DNA of 64,000 nt from Gaiellasilicea sp963811885. GTDB taxonomy: Bacteria > Actinomycetota > Thermoleophilia > Gaiellales > Gaiellaceae. The position numbers and the translations under genes were made by a program. The stretch's first letter is position 1. Each line of letters starts with the position of its first letter. The stretch covers positions 124,001 to 188,000 of the forward strand of contig CAWETB010000015.1 in NCBI GenBank assembly GCA_963811885.1, in the 5' to 3' direction. Below the pieces are notes generated by a model, which was not told the origin of the DNA, made no database searches, and saw only the letters and a program-made list of their open reading frames with translations. Of this stretch, positions 1 through 10,777 are shown in pieces.

Positions 1-75
1 CCTGGTCGAAACCTCCTCCGGCAGGCCCGGCGCGACGAGCACGCCCAGACTGACACTTCGTTCAGGGTCGCTCAC
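1..75 (-). CDS. 5' end of an unrecognised gene, cut by the window edge
   Basis: A GTG codon opens a frame that stays open for 25 codons to the left edge. The N-terminus contains the run LGVLVAPGLPEEVST, which has the composition of a real protein start. The GTG overlaps the TGA of the upstream HicB-like gene in a GTGA junction, which favours translational coupling. The function cannot be told from 25 residues. Confidence 0.45.
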   Translation of the reverse strand, partial: MSDPERSVSLGVLVAPGLPEEVSTR

Positions 76-236
76 GCCGAGTGCGTCGCCTCGGCGTTTC
101 TTCGATCACGCTCGCCCGACGCCTCCTCGCGCGTGCGCCCCTGGCCGTGTGCGCGGTGGACCTCCGGAATCGAGGCGACGATCGGGCCGTCCTCGCCCGG
201 TTCGCAGACGATCGTCACGCACAGCGACTCGCCCAT
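72..236 (-). CDS. small HicB-like antitoxin-family protein
   Basis: This 54-residue protein begins MGESLCVTIVCEPGEDG and continues IVASIPEVHRAHGQGRTREE. That matches the beta-strand core of HicB/UPF0150 proteins: acidic turn, then VASIPE, then G-x-TREEA. HicB proteins fold like a degraded dsRNA-binding domain and usually neutralise a HicA mRNA interferase. No HicA-like gene is visible next to it, and the C-terminal helix normally following REEA is replaced by a charged tail, so it may be truncated or an orphan. In the +1 frame after REEA the sequence could read as a more helix-like tail, so an indel is possible. Its stop overlaps the next gene's GTG, and it is divergent from clpC. Confidence 0.5.
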   Translation of the reverse strand: MGESLCVTIVCEPGEDGPIVASIPEVHRAHGQGRTREEASGERDRRNAEATHSA

Positions 237-464
237 GTCGACAACTTAGCCGAGTGCCTTCGGTGGGCCTTGATCGGACTCGAAGCAGACGAACGAGAAC
301 AGCCCGTACCGTCCAAGGCCAGGGTCGAGGCTGACGGGCCGCTTCGGCGGACCGACAACCGACGCGTCCGGCGGCGCCGAGCAGTAGCATCCGGCACAAC
401 CTAGGCGGGCCCCGTTGCCCAACCCTCGCGTGCCGGCAAGCCCGCTGCGAGGAGGTTCTGACAA
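237..464. promoter_or_regulatory. divergent intergenic region between the HicB-like gene and clpC
   Basis: About 228 bases separate the two divergent starts, so promoters for both should lie here. A strong ribosome binding site (GAGGAGG) sits just before the clpC ATG. I looked for a CIRCE or HAIR heat-shock operator: TTAGC-CGAGTGC near 246 and CTTGA...ACTCGAAG near 268 resemble half sites but do not form a proper inverted repeat. Confidence 0.4.
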
Positions 465-3164
<2,700 letters not shown>

Positions 3165-3241
3165 CGGGACACAAAAGCACGGCCGGTGGAATTCAGGCTC
3201 TAGTGGAGACGCTGCGCGCGGTGAGGCCTCGCCTGGTGAGG

Positions 3242-4532
3242 TCAGGCGCGGCTTGCGCCGAGCGAGCCGGCCGCTGCTCCGATTCCTTCTCGATCGTCAT
3301 TGAGCGCGAGCGCGACATCGCGTTCGTCACTAAGTGACGCTTCGGTTGCAGTCGTGAGCAGGTCGAGCTGGAGGTCGAGGATCTCCGTGCGATCGGGAGG
3401 CGCGATGGATTTGAGGTCGGTGAGGGCCGCTTTCAGCCGCCGCGCCACCTGAGGCGAACCGGCTCCTGCCAGGCGGATCTCGTTGAAGGCGAGATGCACG
3501 TACGCCTCCCAGCTCATCGTTCTCACGGTGAGTCGGACGTGTCCCGCCTCGTCGTGATGGCGGCCGTCGGGGAAGGGCCGACGGGCGAGCTGTCTCAGGA
3601 TGTCGTGGAGTCGGTCGATCGCTTGCACTGCAGTCGTGGGATCTTGGAAGGGGGAGTCGGCGAGCGAGCGCTCCGCGATGTCGACGAGGAGACGGACGCC
3701 GTAGGCGACGTCCTCATCGAGCGTTGGCTCCAAGCTGACGATGAGAGCCGCGCGCAACGCGGTCCTCGTCCACGGCAGCGGATGCTCCGTGGACGCGGAA
3801 GAGCGGAGCGCCGGCGGGCACGAACTCGCCGAGGGCTGGAACGAGCTCGAGCAGGCAGTCCGCGCGTTGTCCTTCCTCGACAAGTTGCTCGTAGCCGATC
3901 CCTGTGATCACGCCAGACTCGGTCGCGCAAACGACCGGAATACCGTTCGCTTCCGAGGCGAGAGCAGGCCCCTTGTCCGGGTAGCGACGATCGAGAAGCG
4001 TCCGCGTCTCGTCACCGACGAGTTCGATCAGCGCCGAGACGCGGAGCGCTTGACCGATGTGGTGGACGTAGATCACGAGGACGGCGATGCTGACGAGAAC
4101 GAGGGTGAACGCCGTCACGACCGCGACGCCGGGCACGTTGCCCGTGCCGTCGCCGTTGATCGTCACCTCGCGGAGCGCGAGGATGGCGTGGACGAACGTG
4201 GCGACGAAGAGGCCGATCGCGAGCTGGCTCGGCTTGTCCCGCAGGATGCGCTGGACGATCCGCGGAGAGAACTGGCCCATCGCGAGCTGGACGACCACCA
4301 TCGTGATCGTGAGGACGAGTGCGGTGAGGCTCACCATCGAGGCGGCGACGGTCGAAAGGATGTAGGCCGCCGCATCCGGTCCACCGACGACGCTCGTCGG
4401 CACCGCCTGGTAGTCGAAGTAGCGGTCGACGGCGATCGTTGCGAACGAGAGAGCGGCCCCGGCGAGCACGCAGAGCACGGGGATGAACCAGAGGCTCGAC
4501 TTGAGATGGATCAGCAGCTTGCGAAGTCTCAT
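3242..4532 (-). CDS. DUF2254 family integral membrane protein (frame interrupted)
   Basis: The N-terminal part has several membrane helices: SLWFIPVLCVLAGAALSF at the start, then a SMVSLTALVLTITMVVVQLA helix and two more up to about residue 170. The motif QFSPRIVQRILRDKPSQ is characteristic of DUF2254. A soluble C-terminal domain follows (VSLEPTLDEDVAYGVRLLVD). The frame changes near 3762, where one base appears inserted between VDED and ALRAAL. The family is annotated only as a predicted membrane protein and no reaction is known. I chose the ATG at 4532 because MRLRKLLIHLK leads directly into the first helix; no clear ribosome binding site precedes it. Confidence 0.75.
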
Positions 4533-4580
4533 GGAGATGCAACGGTTAGCGCCGCGAAAACGTCTCGGCGCGCGGCCTCG

Positions 4581-4612
4581 GATCAGGCGGGGCAAAGGCG
4601 CCCCGCCTGATC
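4581..4612 (-). terminator. terminator hairpin after the DUF3618 operon
   Basis: A perfect 13-bp inverted repeat (GATCAGGCGGGGC and its complement) encloses the loop AAAGGC. It lies 13 bases past the stop of the three-gene operon running leftward from 6062 and before the DUF2254 start, so it should separate the two transcription units. Confidence 0.75.
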
Positions 4613-4624
4613 CGGATCCTCACC

Positions 4625-5158
4625 TCACTGCGCTGGTGCCGACTGCGAGCTGCTACCGGCGGACTCCTGCACCCTGTCTTGCAGGTTCGACGCCAGCTCC
4701 TGGCTCTGCTCGCGACCGCTTTCCTTCGCCGTCTCGGCGGCTTCTTGCGCGACCTGTTTGCCGCGCTCGACGGCGTCTCCCGCGGTTTCCTTCGCGGCGT
4801 CGACGAGGCGATCAGACATCTCGCCCATCCGCTCGTTCTCCACTTTCGTGGACGGAATCAGCAGACCGGCGACGAAGCCCACGGCGGCCGCCCCGACCGC
4901 AAGACCGATCGGGTTGCGCTCGGCCGTGTCCTTGACCCGACTGACGCGTTCTCCGCTCGGCATTGCCTGCGAGGCGGTTCCGGTCACCTTGTCCTTGGCG
5001 CCGGTGATGGTGTCCTTCACGGCCTGCTTCTTCTCGTCGACGTAGTCCCCGACGCGGGCGGAGACATCGGTCTTGTAGCTGAGCGCGTCGACTTCGTCGC
5101 CGACCCGGCTGCGTGTCTCTTCTAGCTCCGCGCGGATGTCGCTCGGGTTTTGGCCCAT
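4625..5158 (-). CDS. DUF3618 domain protein
   Basis: A 177-residue protein begins MGQNPSDIRAELEETRSRVG, which is the DUF3618 signature helix. A long amphipathic helical stretch follows, with one hydrophobic segment around residues 82-98 (PIGLAVGAAAVGFVAGLLIP), then an Ala/Glu/Gln-rich tail predicted to be coiled. Such proteins are small envelope-associated stress proteins of unknown activity, usually next to a holin-family gene, as here. The start is supported by GAAGGAGG eight bases upstream. It is the last gene of an operon with the two genes to its right and overlaps the holin-family gene by 37 bases. Confidence 0.8.
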   Translation of the reverse strand: MGQNPSDIRAELEETRSRVGDEVDALSYKTDVSARVGDYVDEKKQAVKDTITGAKDKVTGTASQAMPSGERVSRVKDTAERNPIGLAVGAAAVGFVAGLLIPSTKVENERMGEMSDRLVDAAKETAGDAVERGKQVAQEAAETAKESGREQSQELASNLQDRVQESAGSSSQSAPAQ

Positions 5159-5553
5159 TCCACGTCCTCCTTCACATTTTCGATGGTCTGCTCGGGGACC
5201 GGGGCGCCGGCTTCGCTGACGCGCTCCTTCCCTTGCTTGACAAGCACATAGGCAACAGCGGCAAGGACGCCGCCGACGGTCAACGCCGACGCCCATTCCG
5301 GCAGGAAAATCGAGAGAACGAGGATCAGGAACGCCGTCAAGGCGCCCGCTGCCATCAACCCCACGACGCCCGCGCCGCCGATCATCCCCAGTCCCGGCGC
5401 CGCGACGCGACCCTTCTCCGCCATCTCCGCCTTGGCCAGCTCGACTTCCTGCCGAACCAGCAGCGACACGTCCCGCGTGAGGTCGCGTGCGACCTCACCG
5501 AGCGGCCGCTCACGCATATTCGCGCTCTGCTCGTTGCTCACCACCGAGCTCAC
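5122..5553 (-). CDS. phage holin family (actinobacterial holin-X type) membrane protein
   Basis: 143 residues with the motif DLTRDVSLLVRQEVELAKAE, typical of the Phage_holin_3_6 family, followed by two membrane helices (GLGMIGGAGVVGLMAAGALT and ALTVGGVLAAVAYVLVKQGK). In actinobacteria this gene is found beside DUF3618, as here, and there is no phage context. It is better viewed as a membrane-stress or envelope protein than a lysis protein. The start is a GTG overlapping the previous stop (GTGA). Confidence 0.8.
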   Translation of the reverse strand: MSSVVSNEQSANMRERPLGEVARDLTRDVSLLVRQEVELAKAEMAEKGRVAAPGLGMIGGAGVVGLMAAGALTAFLILVLSIFLPEWASALTVGGVLAAVAYVLVKQGKERVSEAGAPVPEQTIENVKEDVEWAKTRATSARS

Positions 5554-6062
5554 CTGCCCGTGCCGAGCTCACGGCCGGCATTGCCGTAGCTGTACGTACG
5601 TCTGTATCCGTTGCCCTGCGCCGAGTCGTAACGGCGCTCGGACGACGCCTTCAGGAAACGGGAAGCCGCCAGGCCGACCATCAGCCCCAGCCCCGCCACC
5701 ATCCAGGGCCGCTGGCGCGCGAGCGCTTCGGCGTCACGAAGAAACTCCTCGCCGCTCGTCCGCTCGAGATAACCGCCGAGCCGCTCAATGCGATCGGCTG
5801 CACCATCCGTCACACCCGCCACCTGCTCTCCTTCACCTTGCTCGCGTAGCTGTTCGCCGCTACGCCGAAGCGCCTGCGCCATCTGCAGAACCTGACCACC
5901 CGCCTGCGTCGTCCGCCCGTCGAGAGTCTCGCTGAGCTTGCTCCGACCCTGATCCTTCAGCTCGGAAGCCTTCTGCTGAGCAGTCGCGGCTGCGTCCTCC
6001 AGCTGCGACCCCGCCTCGCCCACGAGGCCTTGCCGGCCCGTCTCGCTAGCCGTGTTCGTCAT
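5550..6062 (-). CDS. amphipathic helical protein with one membrane segment, first gene of the DUF3618 operon
   Basis: 170 residues. The N-terminal two thirds are charged, Gln/Glu/Ala-rich and helical (LEDAAATAQQKASELKDQGR), resembling DUF883-like or LEA-like stress proteins. A single hydrophobic segment (RPWMVAGLGLMVGLAASRFL) lies around residues 118-137, followed by a Tyr/Arg-rich tail (YRRTYSYGNAG). It heads a three-gene operon with GTGA coupling to the holin-family gene. The family is common beside DUF3618 in actinobacteria but has no assigned activity. Confidence 0.65.
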   Translation of the reverse strand: MTNTASETGRQGLVGEAGSQLEDAAATAQQKASELKDQGRSKLSETLDGRTTQAGGQVLQMAQALRRSGEQLREQGEGEQVAGVTDGAADRIERLGGYLERTSGEEFLRDAEALARQRPWMVAGLGLMVGLAASRFLKASSERRYDSAQGNGYRRTYSYGNAGRELGTGR

Positions 6063-6276
6063 GCGACCCCTGCCTTTCCTCGGAGAGTGAGAGAGAATGG
6101 TTGCCCCACTGGGCCTCGACTAAACCAGGACATGTCGGCGACCGGCATAGATCGGTCCGCGGAACGAAAACGCCACGAACGTCAAGCTTCTCGGCCACGA
6201 GCTGGCGCGCTGCCTACGCTTCAGGCGCTATCCCGCTGACGCTTGTCCATGCGGGTCCGCTACTGAGGAGGTCGTG

Positions 6277-6675
6277 ATGGCTAGGAGAGTTCTGATCGTA
6301 AGCACGGTCGAGCACGGTAACGACGTGCTGCAGGCACACGTCGGGGAGGCCGACGAGATCAAGGTGGTGGTGCCGGTGGTCCGACAGGGAGCGCTGGACT
6401 GGCTCGCAAATGACGACAAAGCGTTTGGGCATGCGGAGCGGGTCGCTGAACGCACGGCCGATCAGCTCCCTGGCGAGACGGTCGAGACGGTTGCCGGGGA
6501 AGCAAACGTCGGTCTGGCGATTCGCGATGCTCTGGCAACGTTTCCGGCCGACGAGATCGTCGTTGCGGTGCGCCCCAGTGACGAGGAAGGGCTGGTCGAG
6601 TCGGTCGCGACTGACAGTGCTCCCCAACGATCTGTAGAGGGCGTGCCGGTTCGCTTCGTGGTGATTCCGGATTAG
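6277..6675 (+). CDS. conserved Rossmann-like stress-associated protein
   Basis: 132 residues beginning MARRVLIVSTVEHGNDVLQA, with alternating beta strands and helices (EIKVVVPVVRQ, then a helical AERVAERTADQLP, then DEIVVAVRP). This is the layout of a single universal-stress-like alpha/beta domain, without the ATP-binding glycine loop of classical UspA. The ATG at 6277 follows GAGGAGG by five bases; a GTG three bases earlier is also possible. It stands alone, divergent from the DUF3618 operon, so promoters for both should lie in 6063-6270. The function is unknown. Confidence 0.65.
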   Translation: MARRVLIVSTVEHGNDVLQAHVGEADEIKVVVPVVRQGALDWLANDDKAFGHAERVAERTADQLPGETVETVAGEANVGLAIRDALATFPADEIVVAVRPSDEEGLVESVATDSAPQRSVEGVPVRFVVIPD

Positions 6676-6726
6676 CTCGGGTACCGAGAGCGCGCAGGTT
6701 CGGTTGTGCCGCTCCCCTGCTCAGGT

Positions 6727-6843
6727 CTAGCGAAGGAAGAGCACCGCGAGGACGAGCGCGATCCCGCAGGCGAGGAGCCAGAGCGTCCGGGTTAGGGACA
6801 GGCTCCGCCGTCTGCGCTTTCGACCAGGCTCCAAATACCGCAC
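6727..6843 (-). CDS. possible 38-residue single-pass membrane peptide
   Basis: From a GTG the frame reads VRYLEPGRKRRRRSLSLTRT and then a hydrophobic WLLACGIALVLAVLFLR. A basic N-terminus followed by one membrane helix is coherent, and the codons have GC-rich third positions. There is no clear ribosome binding site and the frame is open further upstream, so the start is a guess. It lies 62 bases downstream of the F420-type oxidoreductase on the same strand and could be co-transcribed. Confidence 0.25.
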   Translation of the reverse strand: MRYLEPGRKRRRRSLSLTRTLWLLACGIALVLAVLFLR

Positions 6844-6905
6844 AGCGAACAAACGCCGCGACTGAGCCGGAAGGTTCGCAGCGACGGTGTGTCTTCGGCT
6901 CCCGT

Positions 6906-7859
6906 TCAGGTGAGCTTGGGTTGGAGCTCCTGTTCCCAGAAGCGGAAGAACCCGGTCTGGTCCGGGCCGACCTGGTGGATCGCGATCCGGTCGAAGCCGG
7001 CCTGCTTCCAGGAGTCGATCGCGTCGAGGACCGGCGTCGGATCCGGCCCGCACGGCACGTCCTCGACCGCCATCTCGACGGTGACGCTCTCCGCCACTGC
7101 GTCGAAGTCGGACGGCCGGGGCAGCTCCTGGTTGATGGTGCCGCCGAGCCCGCTGTGCCGCCAGAGGCGGAAGACCGTCTGCTTCGCCTCGTCCTCGCTC
7201 TCCGCCCAGCAAATCCGGACCTGTCCATACCGGGGCCCTTCGCCGCCAGCGTCGCGGTACTGCTGGACGGTGTCCTCGTTGGGCTCGGTCGAGACGAGCG
7301 CGTCGCCCGCGCGACCTGCCAGCTCGGCGGCTTTCGGCCGCGCCGCGGCGATCGCGATCGGGATCGGCTGTTCTGGGAGCGTGTAGAGCCTCGCGTGGTC
7401 GAGGGTGTAGTGCCTGCCCCGATGGGTCTGTTCCCCGCCCTGCCAGAGGAGGCGGATCATCTCGATCGCCTCCTCGAGCATCTCGATTCGCTCGTCGGGC
7501 GCGGGCCAGCGCGAGCCGGTGATGTGCTCGTTCAGGTTCTCGCCTGTACCGAGGCCGAGCGTGAACCGGCCGGGCAGCATCGCGCCGATGGTCGCCGCGG
7601 CCTGAGCCACGATCGCCGGATGCGTTCGGATCAGCGGGCAGGTGACGCCGGTGGCGAGCTCGAGTCGCTTCGTCGCCTGCGCGATCCCGCCGAGCACGCT
7701 CCAGACGAATGGGCTCTGGCCCTGGGCGTCGATCCAGGGGTGGAAGTGGTCGGAGATCATCGCGAAGGAGAAGCCCAGCTCCTCCGCCCGCGCGGCGGTG
7801 CGAACGAGGTCGAGCGGTGCGTGCTCCTCGGACGAGAGCCAATAGCCGAACTCCGTCAT
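6906..7859 (-). CDS. F420-dependent luciferase-like oxidoreductase (TIGR03557 type)
   Basis: A TIM-barrel enzyme of the luciferase-like monooxygenase/F420 dehydrogenase superfamily, 317 residues. The diagnostic blocks are SSEEHAPLDLV, MISDHFHPWIDAQGQSPFVW near residues 40-60, ATGVTCPLIRTHPA, LGLGTGENLNEHI and IHQVGPDQTGFF near the end. These match the F420-dependent glucose-6-phosphate-dehydrogenase-like subgroup, which transfers hydride between a substrate and deazaflavin F420. The substrate cannot be read from sequence. MTEFGYWLSSEEH is the family's usual N-terminus, so I use the ATG at 7859; another ATG lies nine codons upstream. Confidence 0.85.
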   Translation of the reverse strand: MTEFGYWLSSEEHAPLDLVRTAARAEELGFSFAMISDHFHPWIDAQGQSPFVWSVLGGIAQATKRLELATGVTCPLIRTHPAIVAQAAATIGAMLPGRFTLGLGTGENLNEHITGSRWPAPDERIEMLEEAIEMIRLLWQGGEQTHRGRHYTLDHARLYTLPEQPIPIAIAAARPKAAELAGRAGDALVSTEPNEDTVQQYRDAGGEGPRYGQVRICWAESEDEAKQTVFRLWRHSGLGGTINQELPRPSDFDAVAESVTVEMAVEDVPCGPDPTPVLDAIDSWKQAGFDRIAIHQVGPDQTGFFRFWEQELQPKLT

Positions 7860-8015
7860 GGCGCGCTTGGTACCGCGCGTCTCCATAGCCGAAACCCCCG
7901 GGCCCGCATGCAGACGCGACCCCGCGGCGTCCACCGTCTCTGATTGGAACTGGCTCGAGACGGGCACGTTCCGTGAGCTCGTAGCTGTCCAACATGTACG
8001 GGAAGGGGTCGAACG

Positions 8016-8516
8016 GTGGCAGAACTGACAAATCTCGAGTCGAAGCTCGGCGAGGTCGTCGGGCTTGCAATGGCCGCCCAGGAGGCCGGTCAGAAGGTCG
8101 CAAGGCTCGCGAAGGAGGAGGGGAATGACGAGCTCGTCGGCACCCTCGAGCGGATGCGTGCGCAAGCGAAGGAGACTGAGGAGCGCGGGACCGAAGTCGC
8201 GGGCTCATTCGAGGGAAAGAAAACGGCGATCCTGGATGAGGCTCGGGACGTAAAAGGCAAGGCGCAGGAGATGATGAAGACCTACCTCGACCAGGCTTCC
8301 GACACACTCGACGGGTTCGAGTTTCTGACGATGGCCGAAGCGGGCGAGGTCGGGCACTGGGAGATCCTCGACACGCTGAATAAGCGCGCGGCGAACCGCG
8401 ACGTCTCAGAGCTCGTTGGCTGGGCGTTGCCGATCCAGCAGCAGCACTTCGAGACGGTGCGCTCGAAATCACTCGAGCTCGCCGCCGAAGAGAACCCGGA
8501 CGAGCCCGCGGCCTAG
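8016..8516 (+). CDS. ferritin-like helical-bundle protein of unknown function
   Basis: 166 residues, nearly all helical, beginning with GTG-encoded MAELTNLESKLGEVVGLAMA. The later part (FLTMAEAGEVGHWEILDTLN) and the terminal ALPIQQQHFETVRSKSLELA look like the third and fourth helices of a ferritin-like bundle, with spaced Glu and His that might bind metal, but no complete di-iron ExxH pair can be confirmed. GGGAAGGGG lies about ten bases before the GTG. It is followed after 30 bases by the FAD/Rieske gene, so the two may be co-transcribed and share a redox or stress role. Confidence 0.6.
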   Translation: MAELTNLESKLGEVVGLAMAAQEAGQKVARLAKEEGNDELVGTLERMRAQAKETEERGTEVAGSFEGKKTAILDEARDVKGKAQEMMKTYLDQASDTLDGFEFLTMAEAGEVGHWEILDTLNKRAANRDVSELVGWALPIQQQHFETVRSKSLELAAEENPDEPAA

Positions 8517-8546
8517 GCCGAGGGAACTCAGCTGTTTGACGCCGTG

Positions 8547-10031
8547 ATGGCGCGTTCGTTTTGGCTTGCCACGAAGCCGGACGTCCGCTTCGCCCCGCTT
8601 GCGGGTGACGTGACGGTCGATGTCGCCGTGCTCGGTGGCGGCATCACGGGGGTCACGACGGCGCTGCTGCTGAAGCAGGCGGGGAAGACGGTCGCGCTGG
8701 TCGAGCTGCGTCGGGTCGGCGCCGGCGTCAGCGGCAACACGACCGCGAAGCTGACGTCCGGCCATGGTCTCCAATACGCAAAGCTCATTCGGAAGCATGG
8801 GGCGGACGTGGCGCGGGTCTACGCGGAGTCGAACGAGGCGGGGCTCGCCAAGATCGCCGAGCTGGTGCAGACGCACGCGATCGAGTGTGACTTCGAGCGC
8901 TCCGACAACTACGTGTACGGCACCGCTGCGGCGGATGCAGCGGACTTACGCGAGGAAGCGCGGGCGGCGCAGGAGGCGGGCCTCGATGCCGGCTTCGTCA
9001 GCGAGCTCGCGCTTCCGTTCCCCATCACCGGCGCCGTCCGGCTCCGGGATCAGGCGCAGTTTCATCCCGCGAAGTACCTCGCCGCCCTCGCCGAGTTGAT
9101 CGACGGCGACGGCAGTCACGTCTTCGAGGAGACGCGTGCAGTCGGCGTGAAGGCCGGAGCCCCGTCGACGGTCAACACGAGCGGCGGCACGGTCCGGGCC
9201 GATGATGTCGTCGTCGCTACCCATCTTCCGTTTCTCGATCGAGGCCTCTACTTCGCCAAGGCGCATCCGCAGATGTCGTATGCGGTCGCCGCTCCGGTCG
9301 AGTCGCCGCCAGAGGGGATGTATCTCTCGATCTCGGAGCCGACCCGTTCGATCCGAACAACGCCACACGGGGGTGAGCGGCTGCTCGTACTTGGTGGCGA
9401 GGGCCACCCTGCGGGCAGGGACGGAGACACCCGACAGCGCTACGCGGCCCTCGAGCGCGACCTCGCGGACTGGTTCGGCGGGGAGCCCCAATACCGCTGG
9501 TCGGCGCATGACTACGTCCCCGTCGACGGACTGCCGTACATCGGTCGTCTCACGCCGCGGACAAAACGTCTGCACGTTGCGACCGGGTTCGCCAAGTGGG
9601 GCCTGACGAAAGGAACGCTCGCGGCGATGATCCTGACCGACAAGATTCTTGGGCGCCCGAATCCGTGGGCACACACGTACGACGCGTCCCGGCTCGACCT
9701 CACTCGCTCCTTCGCCGGCTTGCTCACCGCGAACGCTCGGATCGGCGCACGCTTCATCGCTGACCGGCTCAGCGCGCACACGCTCGGCTCGATCCCCAAG
9801 GGCGAGGGCGCAGTCGTCAGACATGGCCGGAGCCAACTCGCTGTCCACCGTGACGACCAGGGACAGCTGCACGCGCTTTCGGCCCGTTGCACCCACCTGG
9901 GCTGCATCGTCGCCTGGAATACCGCAGAGCGCACCTGGGACTGCCCGTGCCATGGATCCCGATTCGACACGGACGGGCGCGTCTTCGAAGGGCCGGCGAC
10001 GGCCGACCTGGAACAGCGATCTGTCCTGTGA
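8547..10031 (+). CDS. FAD-dependent oxidoreductase (DAO family) with C-terminal Rieske domain
   Basis: 494 residues. A dinucleotide-binding motif near residue 30 (VAVLGGGITGVTTALLL) marks the DAO fold. The central region is a D-amino-acid-oxidase-like substrate domain, with HDYVPVDGLPYIGRL and HVATGFAKWGLTKGTLAA near residues 320-360. The last 100 residues form a Rieske [2Fe-2S] domain with CTHLGCIVAWN and CPCHGSRFD, giving both Cys/His pairs. This two-domain architecture is common in actinobacteria and is presumed to be a soluble oxidoreductase. It starts at an ATG preceded by GTG in frame. Confidence 0.85.
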   Translation: MARSFWLATKPDVRFAPLAGDVTVDVAVLGGGITGVTTALLLKQAGKTVALVELRRVGAGVSGNTTAKLTSGHGLQYAKLIRKHGADVARVYAESNEAGLAKIAELVQTHAIECDFERSDNYVYGTAAADAADLREEARAAQEAGLDAGFVSELALPFPITGAVRLRDQAQFHPAKYLAALAELIDGDGSHVFEETRAVGVKAGAPSTVNTSGGTVRADDVVVATHLPFLDRGLYFAKAHPQMSYAVAAPVESPPEGMYLSISEPTRSIRTTPHGGERLLVLGGEGHPAGRDGDTRQRYAALERDLADWFGGEPQYRWSAHDYVPVDGLPYIGRLTPRTKRLHVATGFAKWGLTKGTLAAMILTDKILGRPNPWAHTYDASRLDLTRSFAGLLTANARIGARFIADRLSAHTLGSIPKGEGAVVRHGRSQLAVHRDDQGQLHALSARCTHLGCIVAWNTAERTWDCPCHGSRFDTDGRVFEGPATADLEQRSVL

Positions 10032-10178
10032 GTGGCCCGCGGCGGATGTGACATTCCGGGGTTAGTCGCCGCGCAAGCCCGCTAGCGCGAGGCCAGTGCG
10101 TTTCTACCTCCGCGGAGCGGGGAAGAGTCCGCACACTTCGAGCGGTTACCCATCGCAAGCAATAAGGGGGTCTGAGAG

Positions 10179-10589
10179 ATGGGAACGATCCAGAAGCTCT
10201 CGTCGCAGGTGATCGACTATGCGGAGCGCGTTTCCGATATGGCCGATGCCGCCCAGGGCAAGCATCATCAGCGGACCGGCCTGACGACTCGCTGGCTGCT
10301 GCTCCCGGCGTCCGGAGCGGCGCTCTACGCGCTCGTGAAGAGCGATGCGTTCTCACGCCCGGCAAAGGAGGTCATGGACGAGGCCAAGGCACGGGCCTCC
10401 GAACTCCCCGACGACCTTCTTGGCATGGTGCGCCAGAGCACAAGCAGCACGTCCAGCCGGAACGGAAGCACTACGAGCTCTTCCGCTTCGACGTCCCGGA
10501 ATTCGACGCCCAAGTCGAATTCACGCAAGACGGGCGGGACGCGCAGAAGGAGTCCTGCGCGGAAGACAACAGCGGCGTCCGCACGCTGA
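10179..10589 (+). CDS. small helical protein with a basic Ser/Thr/Arg-rich tail
   Basis: 136 residues. The first 85 are conventional: MGTIQKLSSQVIDYAERVSD, a weakly hydrophobic WLLLPASGAALYALVKSD, then AKEVMDEAKARASELPDDLL. From about residue 88 the protein becomes a low-complexity Ser/Thr tail ending in Lys/Arg (TGGTRRRSPARKTTAASAR). The tail resembles the disordered nucleic-acid-binding tails of actinobacterial nucleoid or stress proteins, but this is only compositional. GGGGG precedes the ATG by about ten bases. I do not recognise a named family. Confidence 0.55.
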   Translation: MGTIQKLSSQVIDYAERVSDMADAAQGKHHQRTGLTTRWLLLPASGAALYALVKSDAFSRPAKEVMDEAKARASELPDDLLGMVRQSTSSTSSRNGSTTSSSASTSRNSTPKSNSRKTGGTRRRSPARKTTAASAR

Positions 10590-10777
10590 CTTCACCGAAC
10601 GCTGGTGGAGTGGGACCTAGGCTGCGTCTAAGGAGGCGGCGGAGTCAACCCGGACGTTGATTTCGCCGCCTCGCCGCGAGCCGCGTCGAGCGGGACAATG
10701 TCCGGGCGACGGCTCGTCGTGATCAGGTATTACGGGTCCCACGACTAGCACCGCCGATTCACGGGTATCCCGTCGAG
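10590..10777. promoter_or_regulatory. intergenic region with an imperfect hairpin before the AI-2E transporter gene
   Basis: A 9-bp inverted repeat (GAGGCGGCG and CGCCGCCTC, about 10634-10673) brackets a 22-base loop just after the upstream stop and could act as a terminator. The rest should hold the transporter promoter, but I see no confident -35/-10 pair. Confidence 0.3.

Noticed and set aside
237..464. CIRCE or HAIR operator before clpC
   Set aside because: Only partial half-sites are present, not the required spaced inverted repeats.
5122..5553. Prophage lysis module
   Set aside because: The holin-family gene has no endolysin, capsid or tail genes nearby and sits in the standard actinobacterial DUF3618 cassette.
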